From Apostichopus japonicus (Eukaryota > Echinodermata > Holothuroidea > Aspidochirotida > Stichopodidae), in contig NW_027288848.1 in assembly GCF_037975245.1 (NCBI RefSeq), forward strand, positions 1-43,279: DNA of 43,279 nucleotides, in the 5' to 3' direction. Below the pieces are notes generated by a model. That model saw only the letters and a program-made list of their open reading frames with translations, searched no databases and had not been told where the DNA came from. Of this stretch, positions 22,656 to 36,640 are shown piece after piece. Positions within the stretch are counted from its first letter, which is position 1; every line of letters starts with the position of its first letter. Made by a program: the position numbers and the translations under genes.

Positions 22656-23831
22656 CCCCCCCCTGTAGGCACTTGCTGTAAAAGGTCGGCAAAAGACGTC
22701 ATCACCCGGGGTTCGAACCACGGATGCAAAAGAGAGTCTCGCTCATCAGCTCGTACAGTGCGCCGAGCCATCGCGCCACTGTATGGACTGAGATATTAGG
22801 CCGATTAACTAATACTTACAGCTCCCCCCCCTGTAGGCACTTGCTGTAAAAGGTCGGCAAAAGACGTCATCACCCGGGGTTCGAACCACGGATGCAAAAG
22901 AGAGTCTCGCTCATCAGCTCGTACAGTGCGCCGAGCCATCGCGCCACTGTATGGACTGAGATATTAGGCCGATTAACTAATACTTACAGCTCCCCCCCCT
23001 GTAGGCACTTGCTGTAAAAGGTCGGCAAAAGACGTCATCACCCGGGGTTCGAACCACGGATGCAAAAGAGAGTCTCGCTCATCAGCTCGTACAGTGCGCC
23101 GAGCCATCGCGCCACTGTATGGACTGAGATATTAGGCCGATTAACTAATACTTACAGCTCCCCCCCCTGTAGGCACTTGCTGTAAAAGGTCGGCAAAAGA
23201 CGTCATCACCCGGGGTTCGAACCACGGATGCAAAAGAGAGTCTCGCTCATCAGCTCGTACAGTGCGCCGAGCCATCGCGCCACTGTATGGACTGAGATAT
23301 TAGGCCGATTAACTAATACTTACAGCTCCCCCCCCTGTAGGCACTTGCTGTAAAAGGTCGGCAAAAGACGTCATCACCCGGGGTTCGAACCACGGATGCA
23401 AAAGAGAGTCTCGCTCATCAGCTCGTACAGTGCGCCGAGCCATCGCGCCACTGTATGGACTGAGATATTAGGCCGATTAACTAATACTTACAGCTCCCCC
23501 CCCTGTAGGCACTTGCTGTAAAAGGTCGGCAAAAGACGTCATCACCCGGGGTTCGAACCACGGATGCAAAAGAGAGTCTCGCTCATCAGCTCGTACAGTG
23601 CGCCGAGCCATCGCGCCACTGTATGGACTGAGATATTAGGCCGATTAACTAATACTTACAGCTCCCCCCCCTGTAGGCACTTGCTGTAAAAGGTCGGCAA
23701 AAGACGTCATCACCCGGGGTTCGAACCACGGATGCAAAAGAGAGTCTCGATCATCAGCTCGTACAGTGCGCCGAGCCATCGCGCCACTGTATGGACTGAG
23801 ATATTAGGCCGATTAACTAATACTTACAGCT
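22656..23831. repeat. Class C8 block, 7 monomers
   Basis: Exactly 1,176 bp, or 7 x 168 bp. The last copy has CTCGATCATC near 23748 instead of CTCGCTCATC, the base typical of class R at the right of the window, just before the switch to class G. Confidence 0.92.
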
Positions 23832-26306
23832 CCCCGTGTAGGCACTTGCTGTAAAAGGTCGGCAAAAGACGTCATCACCCGGGGTTCGAACCACGGATGC
23901 AAAAGAGAGTCTCGCTCATCAGCTCGTACAGTGCGCCGAGCCATCGCGCCACTGTATGGACTGAGATATTAGGCCGATTAACTAATACTTACAGCTCCCC
24001 GTGTAGGCACTTGCTGTAAAAGGTCGGCAAAAGACGTCATCACCCGGGGTTCGAACCACGGATGCAAAAGAGAGTCTCGCTCATCAGCTCGTACAGTGCG
24101 CCGAGCCATCGCGCCACTGTATGGACTGAGATATTAGGCCGATTAACTAATACTTACAGCTCCCCGTGTAGGCACTTGCTGTAAAAGGTCGGCAAAAGAC
24201 GTCATCACCCGGGGTTCGAACCACGGATGCAAAAGAGAGTCTCGCTCATCAGCTCGTACAGTGCGCCGAGCCATCGCGCCACTGTATGGACTGAGATATT
24301 AGGCCGATTAACTAATACTTACAGCTCCCCGTGTAGGCACTTGCTGTAAAAGGTCGGCAAAAGACGTCATCACCCGGGGTTCGAACCACGGATGCAAAAG
24401 AGAGTCTCGCTCATCAGCTCGTACAGTGCGCCGAGCCATCGCGCCACTGTATGGACTGAGATATTAGGCCGATTAACTAATACTTACAGCTCCCCGTGTA
24501 GGCACTTGCTGTAAAAGGTCGGCAAAAGACGTCATCACCCGGGGTTCGAACCACGGATGCAAAAGAGAGTCTCGCTCATCAGCTCGTACAGTGCGCCGAG
24601 CCATCGCGCCACTGTATGGACTGAGATATTAGGCCGATTAACTAATACTTACAGCTCCCCGTGTAGGCACTTGCTGTAAAAGGTCGGCAAAAGACGTCAT
24701 CACCCGGGGTTCGAACCACGGATGCAAAAGAGAGTCTCGCTCATCAGCTCGTACAGTGCGCCGAGCCATCGCGCCACTGTATGGACTGAGATATTAGGCC
24801 GATTAACTAATACTTACAGCTCCCCGTGTAGGCACTTGCTGTAAAAGGTCGGCAAAAGACGTCATCACCCGGGGTTCGAACCACGGATGCAAAAGAGAGT
24901 CTCGCTCATCAGCTCGTACAGTGCGCCGAGCCATCGCGCCACTGTATGGACTGAGATATTAGGCCGATTAACTAATACTTACAGCTCCCCGTGTAGGCAC
25001 TTGCTGTAAAAGGTCGGCAAAAGACGTCATCACCCGGGGTTCGAACCACGGATGCAAAAGAGAGTCTCGCTCATCAGCTCGTACAGTGCGCCGAGCCATC
25101 GCGCCACTGTATGGACTGAGATATTAGGCCGATTAACTAATACTTACAGCTCCCCGTGTAGGCACTTGCTGTAAAAGGTCGGCAAAAGACGTCATCACCC
25201 GGGGTTCGAACCACGGATGCAAAAGAGAGTCTCGCTCATCAGCTCGTACAGTGCGCCGAGCCATCGCGCCACTGTATGGACTGAGATATTAGGCCGATTA
25301 ACTAATACTTACAGCTCCCCGTGTAGGCACTTGCTGTAAAAGGTCGGCAAAAGACGTCATCACCCGGGGTTCGAACCACGGATGCAAAAGAGAGTCTCGC
25401 TCATCAGCTCGTACAGTGCGCCGAGCCATCGCGCCACTGTATGGACTGAGATATTAGGCCGATTAACTAATACTTACAGCTCCCCGTGTAGGCACTTGCT
25501 GTAAAAGGTCGGCAAAAGACGTCATCACCCGGGGTTCGAACCACGGATGCAAAAGAGAGTCTCGCTCATCAGCTCGTACAGTGCGCCGAGCCATCGCGCC
25601 ACTGTATGGACTGAGATATTAGGCCGATTAACTAATACTTACAGCTCCCCGTGTAGGCACTTGCTGTAAAAGGTCGGCAAAAGACGTCATCACCCGGGGT
25701 TCGAACCACGGATGCAAAAGAGAGTCTCGCTCATCAGCTCGTACAGTGCGCCGAGCCATCGCGCCACTGTATGGACTGAGATATTAGGCCGATTAACTAA
25801 TACTTACAGCTCCCCGTGTAGGCACTTGCTGTAAAAGGTCGGCAAAAGACGTCATCACCCGGGGTTCGAACCACGGATGCAAAAGAGAGTCTCGCTCATC
25901 AGCTCGTACAGTGCGCCGAGCCATCGCGCCACTGTATGGACTGAGATATTAGGCCGATTAACTAATACTTACAGCTCCCCGTGTAGGCACTTGCTGTAAA
26001 AGGTCGGCAAAAGACGTCATCACCCGGGGTTCGAACCACGGATGCAAAAGAGAGTCTCGCTCATCAGCTCGTACAGTGCGCCGAGCCATCGCGCCACTGT
26101 ATGGACTGAGATATTAGGCCGATTAACTAATACTTACAGCTCCCCGTGTAGGCACTTGCTGTAAAAGGTCGGCAAAAGACGTCATCACCCGGGGTTCGAA
26201 CCACGGATGCAAAAGAGAGTCTCGCTCATCAGCTCGTACAGTGCGCCGAGCCATCGCGCCACTGTATGGACTGAGATATTAGGCCGATTAACTAATACTT
26301 ACAGCT
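23832..26306. repeat. Class G block 3, 15 perfect monomers
   Basis: Exactly 2,475 bp, or 15 x 165 bp, with no visible differences between copies. It is the longest pure class G run in the window. No gene is present. Confidence 0.94.
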
Positions 26307-29153
26307 CCCCCCCCTGTAGGCACTTGCTGTAAAAGGTCGGCAAAAGACGTCATCACCCGGGGTTCGAACCACGGATGCAAAAGAGAGTCTCGCTCATCAG
26401 CTCGTACAGTGCGCCGAGCCATCGCGCCACTGTATGGACTGAGATATTAGGCCGATTAACTAATACTTACAGCTCCCCGTGTAGGCACTTGCTGTAAAAG
26501 GTCGGCAAAAGACGTCATCACCCGGGGTTCGAACCACGGATGCAAAAGAGAGTCTCGCTCATCAGCTCGTACAGTGCGCCGAGCCATCGCGCCACTGTAT
26601 GGACTGAGATATTAGGCCGATTAACTAATACTTACAGCTCCCCCCCCCTGTAGGCACTTGCTGTAAAAGGTCGGCAAAAGACGTCATCACCCGGGTTCGA
26701 ACCACGGATGCAAAAGAGAGTCTCGCTCATCAGCTCGTACAGTGCGCCGAGCCATCGCGCCACTGTATGGACTGAGATATTAGGCCGATTAACTAATACT
26801 TACAGCTCCCCCCCCTGTAGGCACTTGCTGTAAAAGGTCGGCAAAAGACGTCATCACCCGGGGTTCGAACCACGGATGCAAAAGAGAGTCTCGCTCATCA
26901 GCTCGTACAGTGCGCCGAGCCATCGCGCCACTGTATGGACTGAGATATTAGGCCGATTAACTAATACTTACAGCTCCCCCCCTGTAGGCACTTGCTGTAA
27001 AAGGTCGGCAAAAGACGTCATCACCCGGGGTTCGAACCACGGATGCAAAAGAGAGTCTCGCTCATCAGCTCGTACAGTGCGCCGAGCCATCGCGCCACTG
27101 TATGGACTGAGATATTAGGCCGATTAACTAATACTTACAGCTCCCCCCCCTGTAGGCACTTGCTGTAAAAGGTCGGCAAAAGACGTCATCACCCGGGGTT
27201 CGAACCACGGATGCAAAAGAGAGTCTCGCTCATCAGCTCGTACAGTGCGCCGAGCCATCGCGCCACTGTATGGACTGAGATATTAGGCCGATTAACTAAT
27301 ACTTACAGCTCCCCCCCCTGTAGGCACTTGCTGTAAAAGGTCGGCAAAAGACGTCATCACCCGGGGTTCGAACCACGGATGCAAAAGAGAGTCTCGCTCA
27401 TCAGCTCGTACAGTGCGCCGAGCCATCGCGCCACTGTATGGACTGAGATATTAGGCCGATTAACTAATACTTACAGCTCCCCCCCCTGTAGGCACTTGCT
27501 GTAAAAGGTCGGCAAAAGACGTCATCACCCGGGGTTCGAACCACGGATGCAAAAGAGAGTCTCGCTCATCAGCTCGTACAGTGCGCCGAGCCATCGCGCC
27601 ACTGTATGGACTGAGATATTAGGCCGATTAACTAATACTTACAGCTCCCCCCCCTGTAGGCACTTGCTGTAAAAGGTCGGCAAAAGACGTCATCACCCGG
27701 GGTTCGAACCACGGATGCAAAAGAGAGTCTCGCTCATCAGCTCGTACAGTGCGCCGAGCCATCGCGCCACTGTATGGACTGAGATATTAGGCCGATTAAC
27801 TAATACTTACAGCTCCCCCCCCTGTAGGCACTTGCTGTAAAAGGTCGGCAAAAGACGTCATCACCCGGGGTTCGAACCACGGATGCAAAAGAGAGTCTCG
27901 CTCATCAGCTCGTACAGTGCGCCGAGCCATCGCGCCACTGTATGGACTGAGATATTAGGCCGATTAACTAATACTTACAGCTCCCCCCCCTGTAGGCACT
28001 TGCTGTAAAAGGTCGGCAAAAGACGTCATCACCCGGGGTTCGAACCACGGATGCAAAAGAGAGTCTCGCTCATCAGCTCGTACAGTGCGCCGAGCCATCG
28101 CGCCACTGTATGGACTGAGATATTAGGCCGATTAACTAATACTTACAGCTCCCCCCCCTGTAGGCACTTGCTGTAAAAGGTCGGCAAAAGACGTCATCAC
28201 CCGGGGTTCGAACCACGGATGCAAAAGAGAGTCTCGCTCATCAGCTCGTACAGTGCGCCGAGCCATCGCGCCACTGTATGGACTGAGATATTAGGCCGAT
28301 TAACTAATACTTACAGCTCCCCCCCCTGTAGGCACTTGCTGTAAAAGGTCGGCAAAAGACGTCATCACCCGGGGTTCGAACCACGGATGCAAAAGAGAGT
28401 CTCGCTCATCAGCTCGTACAGTGCGCCGAGCCATCGCGCCACTGTATGGACTGAGATATTAGGCCGATTAACTAATACTTACAGCTCCCCCCCCTGTAGG
28501 CACTTGCTGTAAAAGGTCGGCAAAAGACGTCATCACCCGGGGTTCGAACCACGGATGCAAAAGAGAGTCTCGCTCATCAGCTCGTACAGTGCGCCGAGCC
28601 ATCGCGCCACTGTATGGACTGAGATATTAGGCCGATTAACTAATACAGCTCCCCCCCCGTAGGCACTTGCTGTAAAAGGTCGGCAAAAGACGTCATCACC
28701 CGGGGTTCGAACCACGGATGCAAAAGAGAGTCTCGCTCATCAGCTCGTACAGTGCGCCGAGCCATCGCGCCACTGTATGGACTGAGATATTAGGCCGATT
28801 AACTAATACTTACAGCTCCCCCCCCTGTAGGCACTTGCTGTAAAAGGTCGGCAAAAGACGTCATCACCCGGGGTTCGAACCACGGATGCAAAAGAGAGTC
28901 TCGCTCATCAGCTCGTACAGTGCGCCGAGCCATCGCGCCACTGTATGGACTGAGATATTAGGCCGATTAACTAATACTTACAGCTCCCCCCCCTGTAGGC
29001 ACTTGCTGTAAAAGGTCGGCAAAAGACGTCATCACCCGGGGTTCGAACCACGGATGCAAAAGAGAGTCTCGCTCATCAGCTCGTACAGTGCGCCGAGCCA
29101 TCGCGCCACTGTATGGACTGAGATATTAGGCCGATTAACTAATACTTACAGCT
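26307..29153. repeat. Class C block (mostly C8) with one class G copy, 17 monomers
   Basis: C8 first, one class G copy near 26475, then C9, C8, C7 (near 26976) and a C8 run. One copy lacks a G (CACCCGGGTTCG near 26690). Another, near 28646, lacks ACTT before ACAG and the T after the C run (C8 followed by GTAGG); these losses open a minus-strand frame of 60 codons at 28533-28715 that has no support as a gene. Confidence 0.9.
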
Positions 29154-30325
29154 CCCCGTGTAGGCACTTGCTGTAAAAGGTCGGCAAAAGACGTCATCAC
29201 CCGGGGTTCGAACCACGGATGCAAAAGAGAGTCTCGCTCATCAGCTCGTACAGTGCCCCGAGCCATCGCGCCACTGTATGGACTGAGATATTAGGCCGAT
29301 TAACTAATACTTACAGCTCCCCCCCCTGTAGGCACTTGCTGTAAAAGGTCGGCAAAAGACGTCATCACCCGGGGTTCGAACCACGGATGCAAAAGAGAGT
29401 CTCGCTCATCAGCTCGTACAGTGCGCCGAGCCATCGCGCCACTGTATGGACTGAGATATTAGGCCGATTAACTAATACTTACAGCTCCCCCCCCTGTAGG
29501 CACTTGCTGTAAAAGGTCGGCAAAAGACGTCATCACCCGGGGTTCGAACCACGGATGCAAAAGAGAGTCTCGCTCATCAGCTCGTACAGTGCCCCGAGCC
29601 ATCGCGCCACTGTATGGACTGAGATATTAGGCCGATTAACTAATACTTACAGCTCCCCCCCCTGTAGGCACTTGCTGTAAAAGGTCGGCAAAAGACGTCA
29701 TCACCCGGGGTTCGAACCACGGATGCAAAAGAGAGTCTCGCTCATCAGCTCGTACAGTGCCCCGAGCCATCGCGCCACTGTATGGACTGAGATATTAGGC
29801 CGATTAACTAATACTTACAGCTCCCCCCCCTGTAGGCACTTGCTGTAAAAGGTCGGCAAAAGACGTCATCACCCGGGGTTCGAACCACGGATGCAAAAGA
29901 GAGTCTCGCTCATCAGCTCGTACAGTGCCCCGAGCCATCGCGCCACTGTATGGACTGAGATATTAGGCCGATTAACTAATACTTACAGCTCCCCCCCCTG
30001 TAGGCACTTGCTGTAAAAGGTCGGCAAAAGACGTCATCACCCGGGGTTCGAACCACGGATGCAAAAGAGAGTCTCGCTCATCAGCTCGTACAGTGCCCCG
30101 AGCCATCGCGCCACTGTATGGACTGAGATATTAGGCCGATTAACTAATACTTACAGCTCCCCCCCTGTAGGCACTTGCTGTAAAAGGTCGGCAAAAGACG
30201 TCATCACCCTGGGTTCGAACCACGGATGCAAAAGAGAGTCTCGCTCATCAGCTCGTACAGTGCGCCGAGCCATCGCGCCACTGTATGGACTGAGATATTA
30301 GGCCGATTAACTAATACTTACAGCT
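29154..30325. repeat. Cluster of GTGCCCC-variant monomers
   Basis: Seven copies: one class G, five C8 and one C7. The GTGCCCC change in the A-box/hairpin region is present in the first copy and in the third to sixth. The last has CACCCTGGGTTCG near 30207 instead of CACCCGGGGTTCG. The 80-codon frame at 30059-30301 reflects the C7 tract. Confidence 0.88.
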
Positions 30326-31480
30326 CCCCGTGTAGGCACTTGCTGTAAAAGGTCGGCAAAAGACGTCATCACCCGGGGTTCGAACCACGGATGCAAAAGA
30401 GAGTCTCGATCATCAGCTCGTACAGTGCGCCGAGCCATCGCGCCACTGTATGGACTGAGTTATTAGGCCGATTAACTAATACTTACAGCTCCCCGTGTAG
30501 GCACTTGCTGTAAAAGGTCGGCAAAAGACGTCATCACCCGGGGTTCGAACCACGGATGCAAAAGAGAGTCTCGCTCATCAGCTCGTACAGTGCGCCGAGC
30601 CATCGCGCCACTGTATGGACTGAGATATTAGGCCGATTAACTAATACTTACAGCTCCCCGTGTAGGCACTTGCTGTAAAAGGTCGGCAAAAGACGTCATC
30701 ACCCGGGGTTCGAACCACGGATGCAAAAGAGAGTCTCGCTCATCAGCTCGTACAGTGCGCCGAGCCATCGCGCCACTGTATGGACTGAGATATTAGGCCG
30801 ATTAACTAATACTTACAGCTCCCCGTGTAGGCACTTGCTGTAAAAGGTCGGCAAAAGACGTCATCACCCGGGGTTCGAACCACGGATGCAAAAGAGAGTC
30901 TCGATCATCAGCTCGTACAGTGCGCCGAGCCATCGCGCCACTGTATGGACTGAGTTATTAGGCCGATTAACTAATACTTACAGCTCCCCGTGTAGGCACT
31001 TGCTGTAAAAGGTCGGCAAAAGACGTCATCACCCGGGGTTCGAACCACGGATGCAAAAGAGAGTCTCGATCATCAGCTCGTACAGTGCGCCGAGCCATCG
31101 CGCCACTGTATGGACTGAGTTATTAGGCCGATTAACTAATACTTACAGCTCCCCGTGTAGGCACTTGCTGTAAAAGGTCGGCAAAAGACGTCATCACCCG
31201 GGGTTCGAACCACGGATGCAAAAGAGAGTCTCGCTCATCAGCTCGTACAGTGCGCCGAGCCATCGCGCCACTGTATGGACTGAGATATTAGGCCGATTAA
31301 CTAATACTTACAGCTCCCCGTGTAGGCACTTGCTGTAAAAGGTCGGCAAAAGACGTCATCACCCGGGGTTCGAACCACGGATGCAAAAGAGAGTCTCGCT
31401 CATCAGCTCGTACAGTGCGCCGAGCCATCGCGCCACTGTATGGACTGAGATATTAGGCCGATTAACTAATACTTACAGCT
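30326..31480. repeat. Class G run with CTCGATCATC/GAGTTATT variant copies
   Basis: Exactly 1,155 bp, or 7 x 165 bp. The first, fourth and fifth copies carry two linked changes, CTCGATCATC and GAGTTATTAGG (near 30409 and 30460, 30904 and 30955, 31069 and 31120); the others are ordinary. The first change is shared with class R at the right of the window, the second is not. Confidence 0.9.
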
Positions 31481-32156
31481 CCCCCCCCCCTGTAGGCACT
31501 TGCTGTAAAAGGTCGGCAAAAGACGTCATCACCCGGGGTTCGAACCACGGATGCAAAAGAGAGTCTCGCTCATCAGCTCGTACAGTGCCCCGAGCCATCG
31601 CGCCACTGTATGGACTGAGATATTAGGCCGATTAACTAATACTTACAGCTCCCCCCCCCCTGTAGGCACTTGCTGTAAAAGGTCGGCAAAAGACGTCATC
31701 ACCCGGGGTTCGAACCACGGATGCAAAAGAGAGTCTCGCTCATCAGCTCGTACAGTGCCCCGAGCCATCGCGCCACTGTATGGACTGAGATATTAGGCCG
31801 ATTAACTAATACTTACAGCTCCCCCCCCTGTAGGCACTTGCTGTAAAAGGTCGGCAAAAGACGTCATCACCCGGGGTTCGAACCACGGATGCAAAAGAGA
31901 GTCTCGCTCATCAGCTCGTACAGTGCGCCGAGCCATCGCGCCACTGTATGGACTGAGATATTAGGCCGATTAACTAATACTTACAGCTCCCCCCCCTGTA
32001 GGCACTTGCTGTAAAAGGTCGGCAAAAGACGTCATCACCCGGGGTTCGAACCACGGATGCAAAAGAGAGTCTCGCTCATCAGCTCGTACAGTGCGCCGAG
32101 CCATCGCGCCACTGTATGGACTGAGATATTAGGCCGATTAACTAATACTTACAGCT
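31481..32156. repeat. Class C10/C10/C8/C8 block
   Basis: Four copies, of which the first two combine C10 tracts with the GTGCCCC variant, the same combination seen near 14.3 and 16.1 kb. The C10 tracts open the frames at 31381-31626 and 31551-31796. Confidence 0.9.
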
Positions 32157-35100
32157 CCCCGTGTAGGCACTTGCTGTAAAAGGTCGGCAAAAGACGTCAT
32201 CACCCGGGGTTCGAACCACGGATGCAAAAGAGAGTCTCGCTCATCAGCTCGTACAGTGCGCCGAGCCATCGCGCCACTGTATGGACTGAGATATTAGGCC
32301 GATTAACTAATACTTACAGCTCCCCCCCCCCGTGTAGGCACTTGCTGTAAAAGGTCGGCAAAAGACGTCATCACCCGGGGTTCGAACCACGGATGCAAAA
32401 GAGAGTCTCGCTCATCAGCTCGTACAGTGCGCCGAGCCATCGCGCCACTGTATGGACTGAGATATTAGGCCGATTAACTAATACTTACAGCTCCCCCCCC
32501 CCCTGTAGGCACTTGCTGTAAAAGGTCGGCAAAAGACGTCATCACCCGGGGTTCGAACCACGGATGCAAAAGAGAGTCTCGCTCATCAGCTCGTACAGTG
32601 CGCCGAGCCATCGCGCCACTGTATGGACTGAGATATTAGGCCGATTAACTAATACTTACAGCTCCCCGTGTAGGCACTTGCTGTAAAAGGTCGGCAAAAG
32701 ACGTCATCACCCGGGGTTCGAACCACGGATGCAAAAGAGAGTCTCGCTCATCAGCTCGTACAGTGCGCCGAGCCATCGCGCCACTGTATGGACTGAGATA
32801 TTAGGCCGATTAACTAATACTTACAGCTCCCCCCCCCCTGTAGGCACTTGCTGTAAAAGGTCGGCAAAAGACGTCATCACCCGGGGTTCGAACCACGGAT
32901 GCAAAAGAGAGTCTCGCTCATCAGCTCGTACAGTGCGCCGAGCCATCGCGCCACTGTATGGACTGAGATATTAGGCCGATTAACTAATACTTACAGCTCC
33001 CCGTGTAGGCACTTGCTGTAAAAGGTCGGCAAAAGACGTCATCACCCGGGGTTCGAACCACGGATGCAAAAGAGAGTCTCGCTCATCAGCTCGTACAGTG
33101 CGCCGAGCCATCGCGCCACTGTATGGACTGAGATATTAGGCCGATTAACTAATACTTACAGCTCCCCGTGTAGGCACTTGCTGTAAAAGGTCGGCAAAAG
33201 ACGTCATCACCCGGGGTTCGAACCACGGATGCAAAAGAGAGTCTCGCTCATCAGCTCGTACAGTGCGCCGAGCCATCGCGCCACTGTATGGACTGAGATA
33301 TTAGGCCGATTAACTAATACTTACAGCTCCCCGTGTAGGCACTTGCTGTAAAAGGTCGGCAAAAGACGTCATCACCCGGGGTTCGAACCACGGATGCAAA
33401 AGAGAGTCTCGCTCATCAGCTCGTACAGTGCGCCGAGCCATCGCGCCACTGTATGGACTGAGATATTAGGCCGATTAACTAATACTTACAGCTCCCCCCC
33501 CTGTAGGCACTTGCTGTAAAAGGTCGGCAAAAGACGTCATCACCCGGGGTTCGAACCACGGATGCAAAAGAGAGTCTCGCTCATCAGCTCGTACAGTGCG
33601 CCGAGCCATCGCGCCACTGTATGGACTGAGATATTAGGCCGATTAACTAATACTTACAGCTCCCCGTGTAGGCACTTGCTGTAAAAGGTCGGCAAAAGAC
33701 GTCATCACCCGGGGTTCGAACCACGGATGCAAAAGAGAGTCTCGCTCATCAGCTCGTACAGTGCGCCGAGCCATCGCGCCACTGTATGGACTGAGATATT
33801 AGGCCGATTAACTAATACTTACAGCTCCCCCCCCTGTAGGCACTTGCTGTAAAAGGTCGGCAAAAGACGTCATCACCCGGGGTTCGAACCACGGATGCAA
33901 AAGAGAGTCTCGCTCATCAGCTCGTACAGTGCGCCGAGCCATCGCGCCACTGTATGGACTGAGATATTAGGCCGATTAACTAATACTTACAGCTCCCCCC
34001 CCTGTAGGCACTTGCTGTAAAAGGTCGGCAAAAGACGTCATCACCCGGGGTTCGAACCACGGATGCAAAAGAGAGTCTCGCTCATCAGCTCGTACAGTGC
34101 GCCGAGCCATCGCGCCACTGTATGGACTGAGATATTAGGCCGATTAACTAATACTTACAGCTCCCCGTGTAGGCACTTGCTGTAAAAGGTCGGCAAAAGA
34201 CGTCATCACCCGGGGTTCGAACCACGGATGCAAAAGAGAGTCTCGCTCATCAGCTCGTACAGTGCGCCGAGCCATCGCGCCACTGTATGGACTGAGATAT
34301 TAGGCCGATTAACTAATACTTACAGCTCCCCGTGTAGGCACTTGCTGTAAAAGGTCGGCAAAAGACGTCATCACCCGGGGTTCGAACCACGGATGCAAAA
34401 GAGAGTCTCGCTCATCAGCTCGTACAGTGCGCCGAGCCATCGCGCCACTGTATGGACTGAGATATTAGGCCGATTAACTAATACTTACAGCTCCCCGTGT
34501 AGGCACTTGCTGTAAAAGGTCGGCAAAAGACGTCATCACCCGGGGTTCGAACCACGGATGCAAAAGAGAGTCTCGCTCATCAGCTCGTACAGTGCGCCGA
34601 GCCATCGCGCCACTGTATGGACTGAGATATTAGGCCGATTAACTAATACTTACAGCTCCCCGTGTAGGCACTTGCTGTAAAAGGTCGGCAAAAGACGTCA
34701 TCACCCGGGGTTCGAACCACGGATGCAAAAGAGAGTCTCGCTCATCAGCTCGTACAGTGCGCCGAGCCATCGCGCCACTGTATGGACTGAGATATTAGGC
34801 CGATTAACTAATACTTACAGCTCCCCGTGTAGGCACTTGCTGTAAAAGGTCGGCAAAAGACGTCATCACCCGGGGTTCGAACCACGGATGCAAAAGAGAG
34901 TCTCGCTCATCAGCTCGTACAGTGCCCCGAGCCATCGCGCCACTGTATGGACTGAGATATTAGGCCGATTAACTAATACTTACAGCTCCCCGTGTAGGCA
35001 CTTGCTGTAAAAGGTCGGCAAAAGACGTCATCACCCGGGGTTCGAACCACGGATGCAAAAGAGAGTCTCGCTCATCAGCTCGTACAGTGCCCCGAGCCAT

Positions 35101-35320
35101 CGCGCCACTGTATGGACTGAGATATTAGGCCGATTAACTAATACTTACAGCTCCCCCCCCTGTAGGCACTTGCTGTAAAAGGTCGGCAAAAGACGTCATC
35201 ACCCGGGGTTCGAACCACGGATGCAAAAGAGAGTCTCGCTCATCAGCTCGTACAGTGCGCCGAGCCATCGCGCCACTGTATGGACTGAGATATTAGGCCG
35301 ATTAACTAATACTTACAGCT
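32157..35320. repeat. Fine mosaic of class G and class C monomers
   Basis: About 19 copies switch class almost copy by copy: G, then C10 with GTGTAG (hybrid tract near 32322), C11, G, C10, G, G, G, C8, G, C8, C8, four G, two G with GTGCCCC (near 34925 and 35090) and C8. No gene is present. Confidence 0.88.
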
Positions 35321-36640
35321 CCCCGTGTAGGCACTTGCTGTAAAAGGTCGGCAAAAGACGTCATCACCCGGGGTTCGAACCACGGATGCAAAAGAGAGTC
35401 TCGATCATCAGCTCGTACAGTGCGCCGAGCCATCGCGCCACTGTATGGACTGAGTTATTAGGCCGATTAACTAATACTTACAGCTCCCCGTGTAGGCACT
35501 TGCTGTAAAAGGTCGGCAAAAGACGTCATCACCCGGGGTTCGAACCACGGATGCAAAAGAGAGTCTCGCTCATCAGCTCGTACAGTGCGCCGAGCCATCG
35601 CGCCACTGTATGGACTGAGATATTAGGCCGATTAACTAATACTTACAGCTCCCCGTGTAGGCACTTGCTGTAAAAGGTCGGCAAAAGACGTCATCACCCG
35701 GGGTTCGAACCACGGATGCAAAAGAGAGTCTCGCTCATCAGCTCGTACAGTGCGCCGAGCCATCGCGCCACTGTATGGACTGAGATATTAGGCCGATTAA
35801 CTAATACTTACAGCTCCCCGTGTAGGCACTTGCTGTAAAAGGTCGGCAAAAGACGTCATCACCCGGGGTTCGAACCACGGATGCAAAAGAGAGTCTCGCT
35901 CATCAGCTCGTACAGTGCGCCGAGCCATCGCGCCACTGTATGGACTGAGATATTAGGCCGATTAACTAATACTTACAGCTCCCCGTGTAGGCACTTGCTG
36001 TAAAAGGTCGGCAAAAGACGTCATCACCCGGGGTTCGAACCACGGATGCAAAAGAGAGTCTCGCTCATCAGCTCGTACAGTGCGCCGAGCCATCGCGCCA
36101 CTGTATGGACTGAGATATTAGGCCGATTAACTAATACTTACAGCTCCCCGTGTAGGCACTTGCTGTAAAAGGTCGGCAAAAGACGTCATCACCCGGGGTT
36201 CGAACCACGGATGCAAAAGAGAGTCTCGCTCATCAGCTCGTACAGTGCGCCGAGCCATCGCGCCACTGTATGGACTGAGATATTAGGCCGATTAACTAAT
36301 ACTTACAGCTCCCCGTGTAGGCACTTGCTGTAAAAGGTCGGCAAAAGACGTCATCACCCGGGGTTCGAACCACGGATGCAAAAGAGAGTCTCGCTCATCA
36401 GCTCGTACAGTGCGCCGAGCCATCGCGCCACTGTATGGACTGAGATATTAGGCCGATTAACTAATACTTACAGCTCCCCGTGTAGGCACTTGCTGTAAAA
36501 GGTCGGCAAAAGACGTCATCACCCGGGGTTCGAACCACGGATGCAAAAGAGAGTCTCGCTCATCAGCTCGTACAGTGCGCCGAGCCATCGCGCCACTGTA
36601 TGGACTGAGATATTAGGCCGATTAACTAATACTTACAGCT
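35321..36640. repeat. Class G block 4, 8 monomers
   Basis: Exactly 1,320 bp, or 8 x 165 bp. The first copy carries the linked CTCGATCATC and GAGTTATTAGG changes (near 35404 and 35455); the other seven are standard. Confidence 0.93.

Noticed and set aside
28533-28715. 60-codon minus-strand frame
   Set aside because: It crosses one monomer junction opened by small deletions near 28646-28660. It is a translation of the tRNA-like repeat with no recognisable domain.
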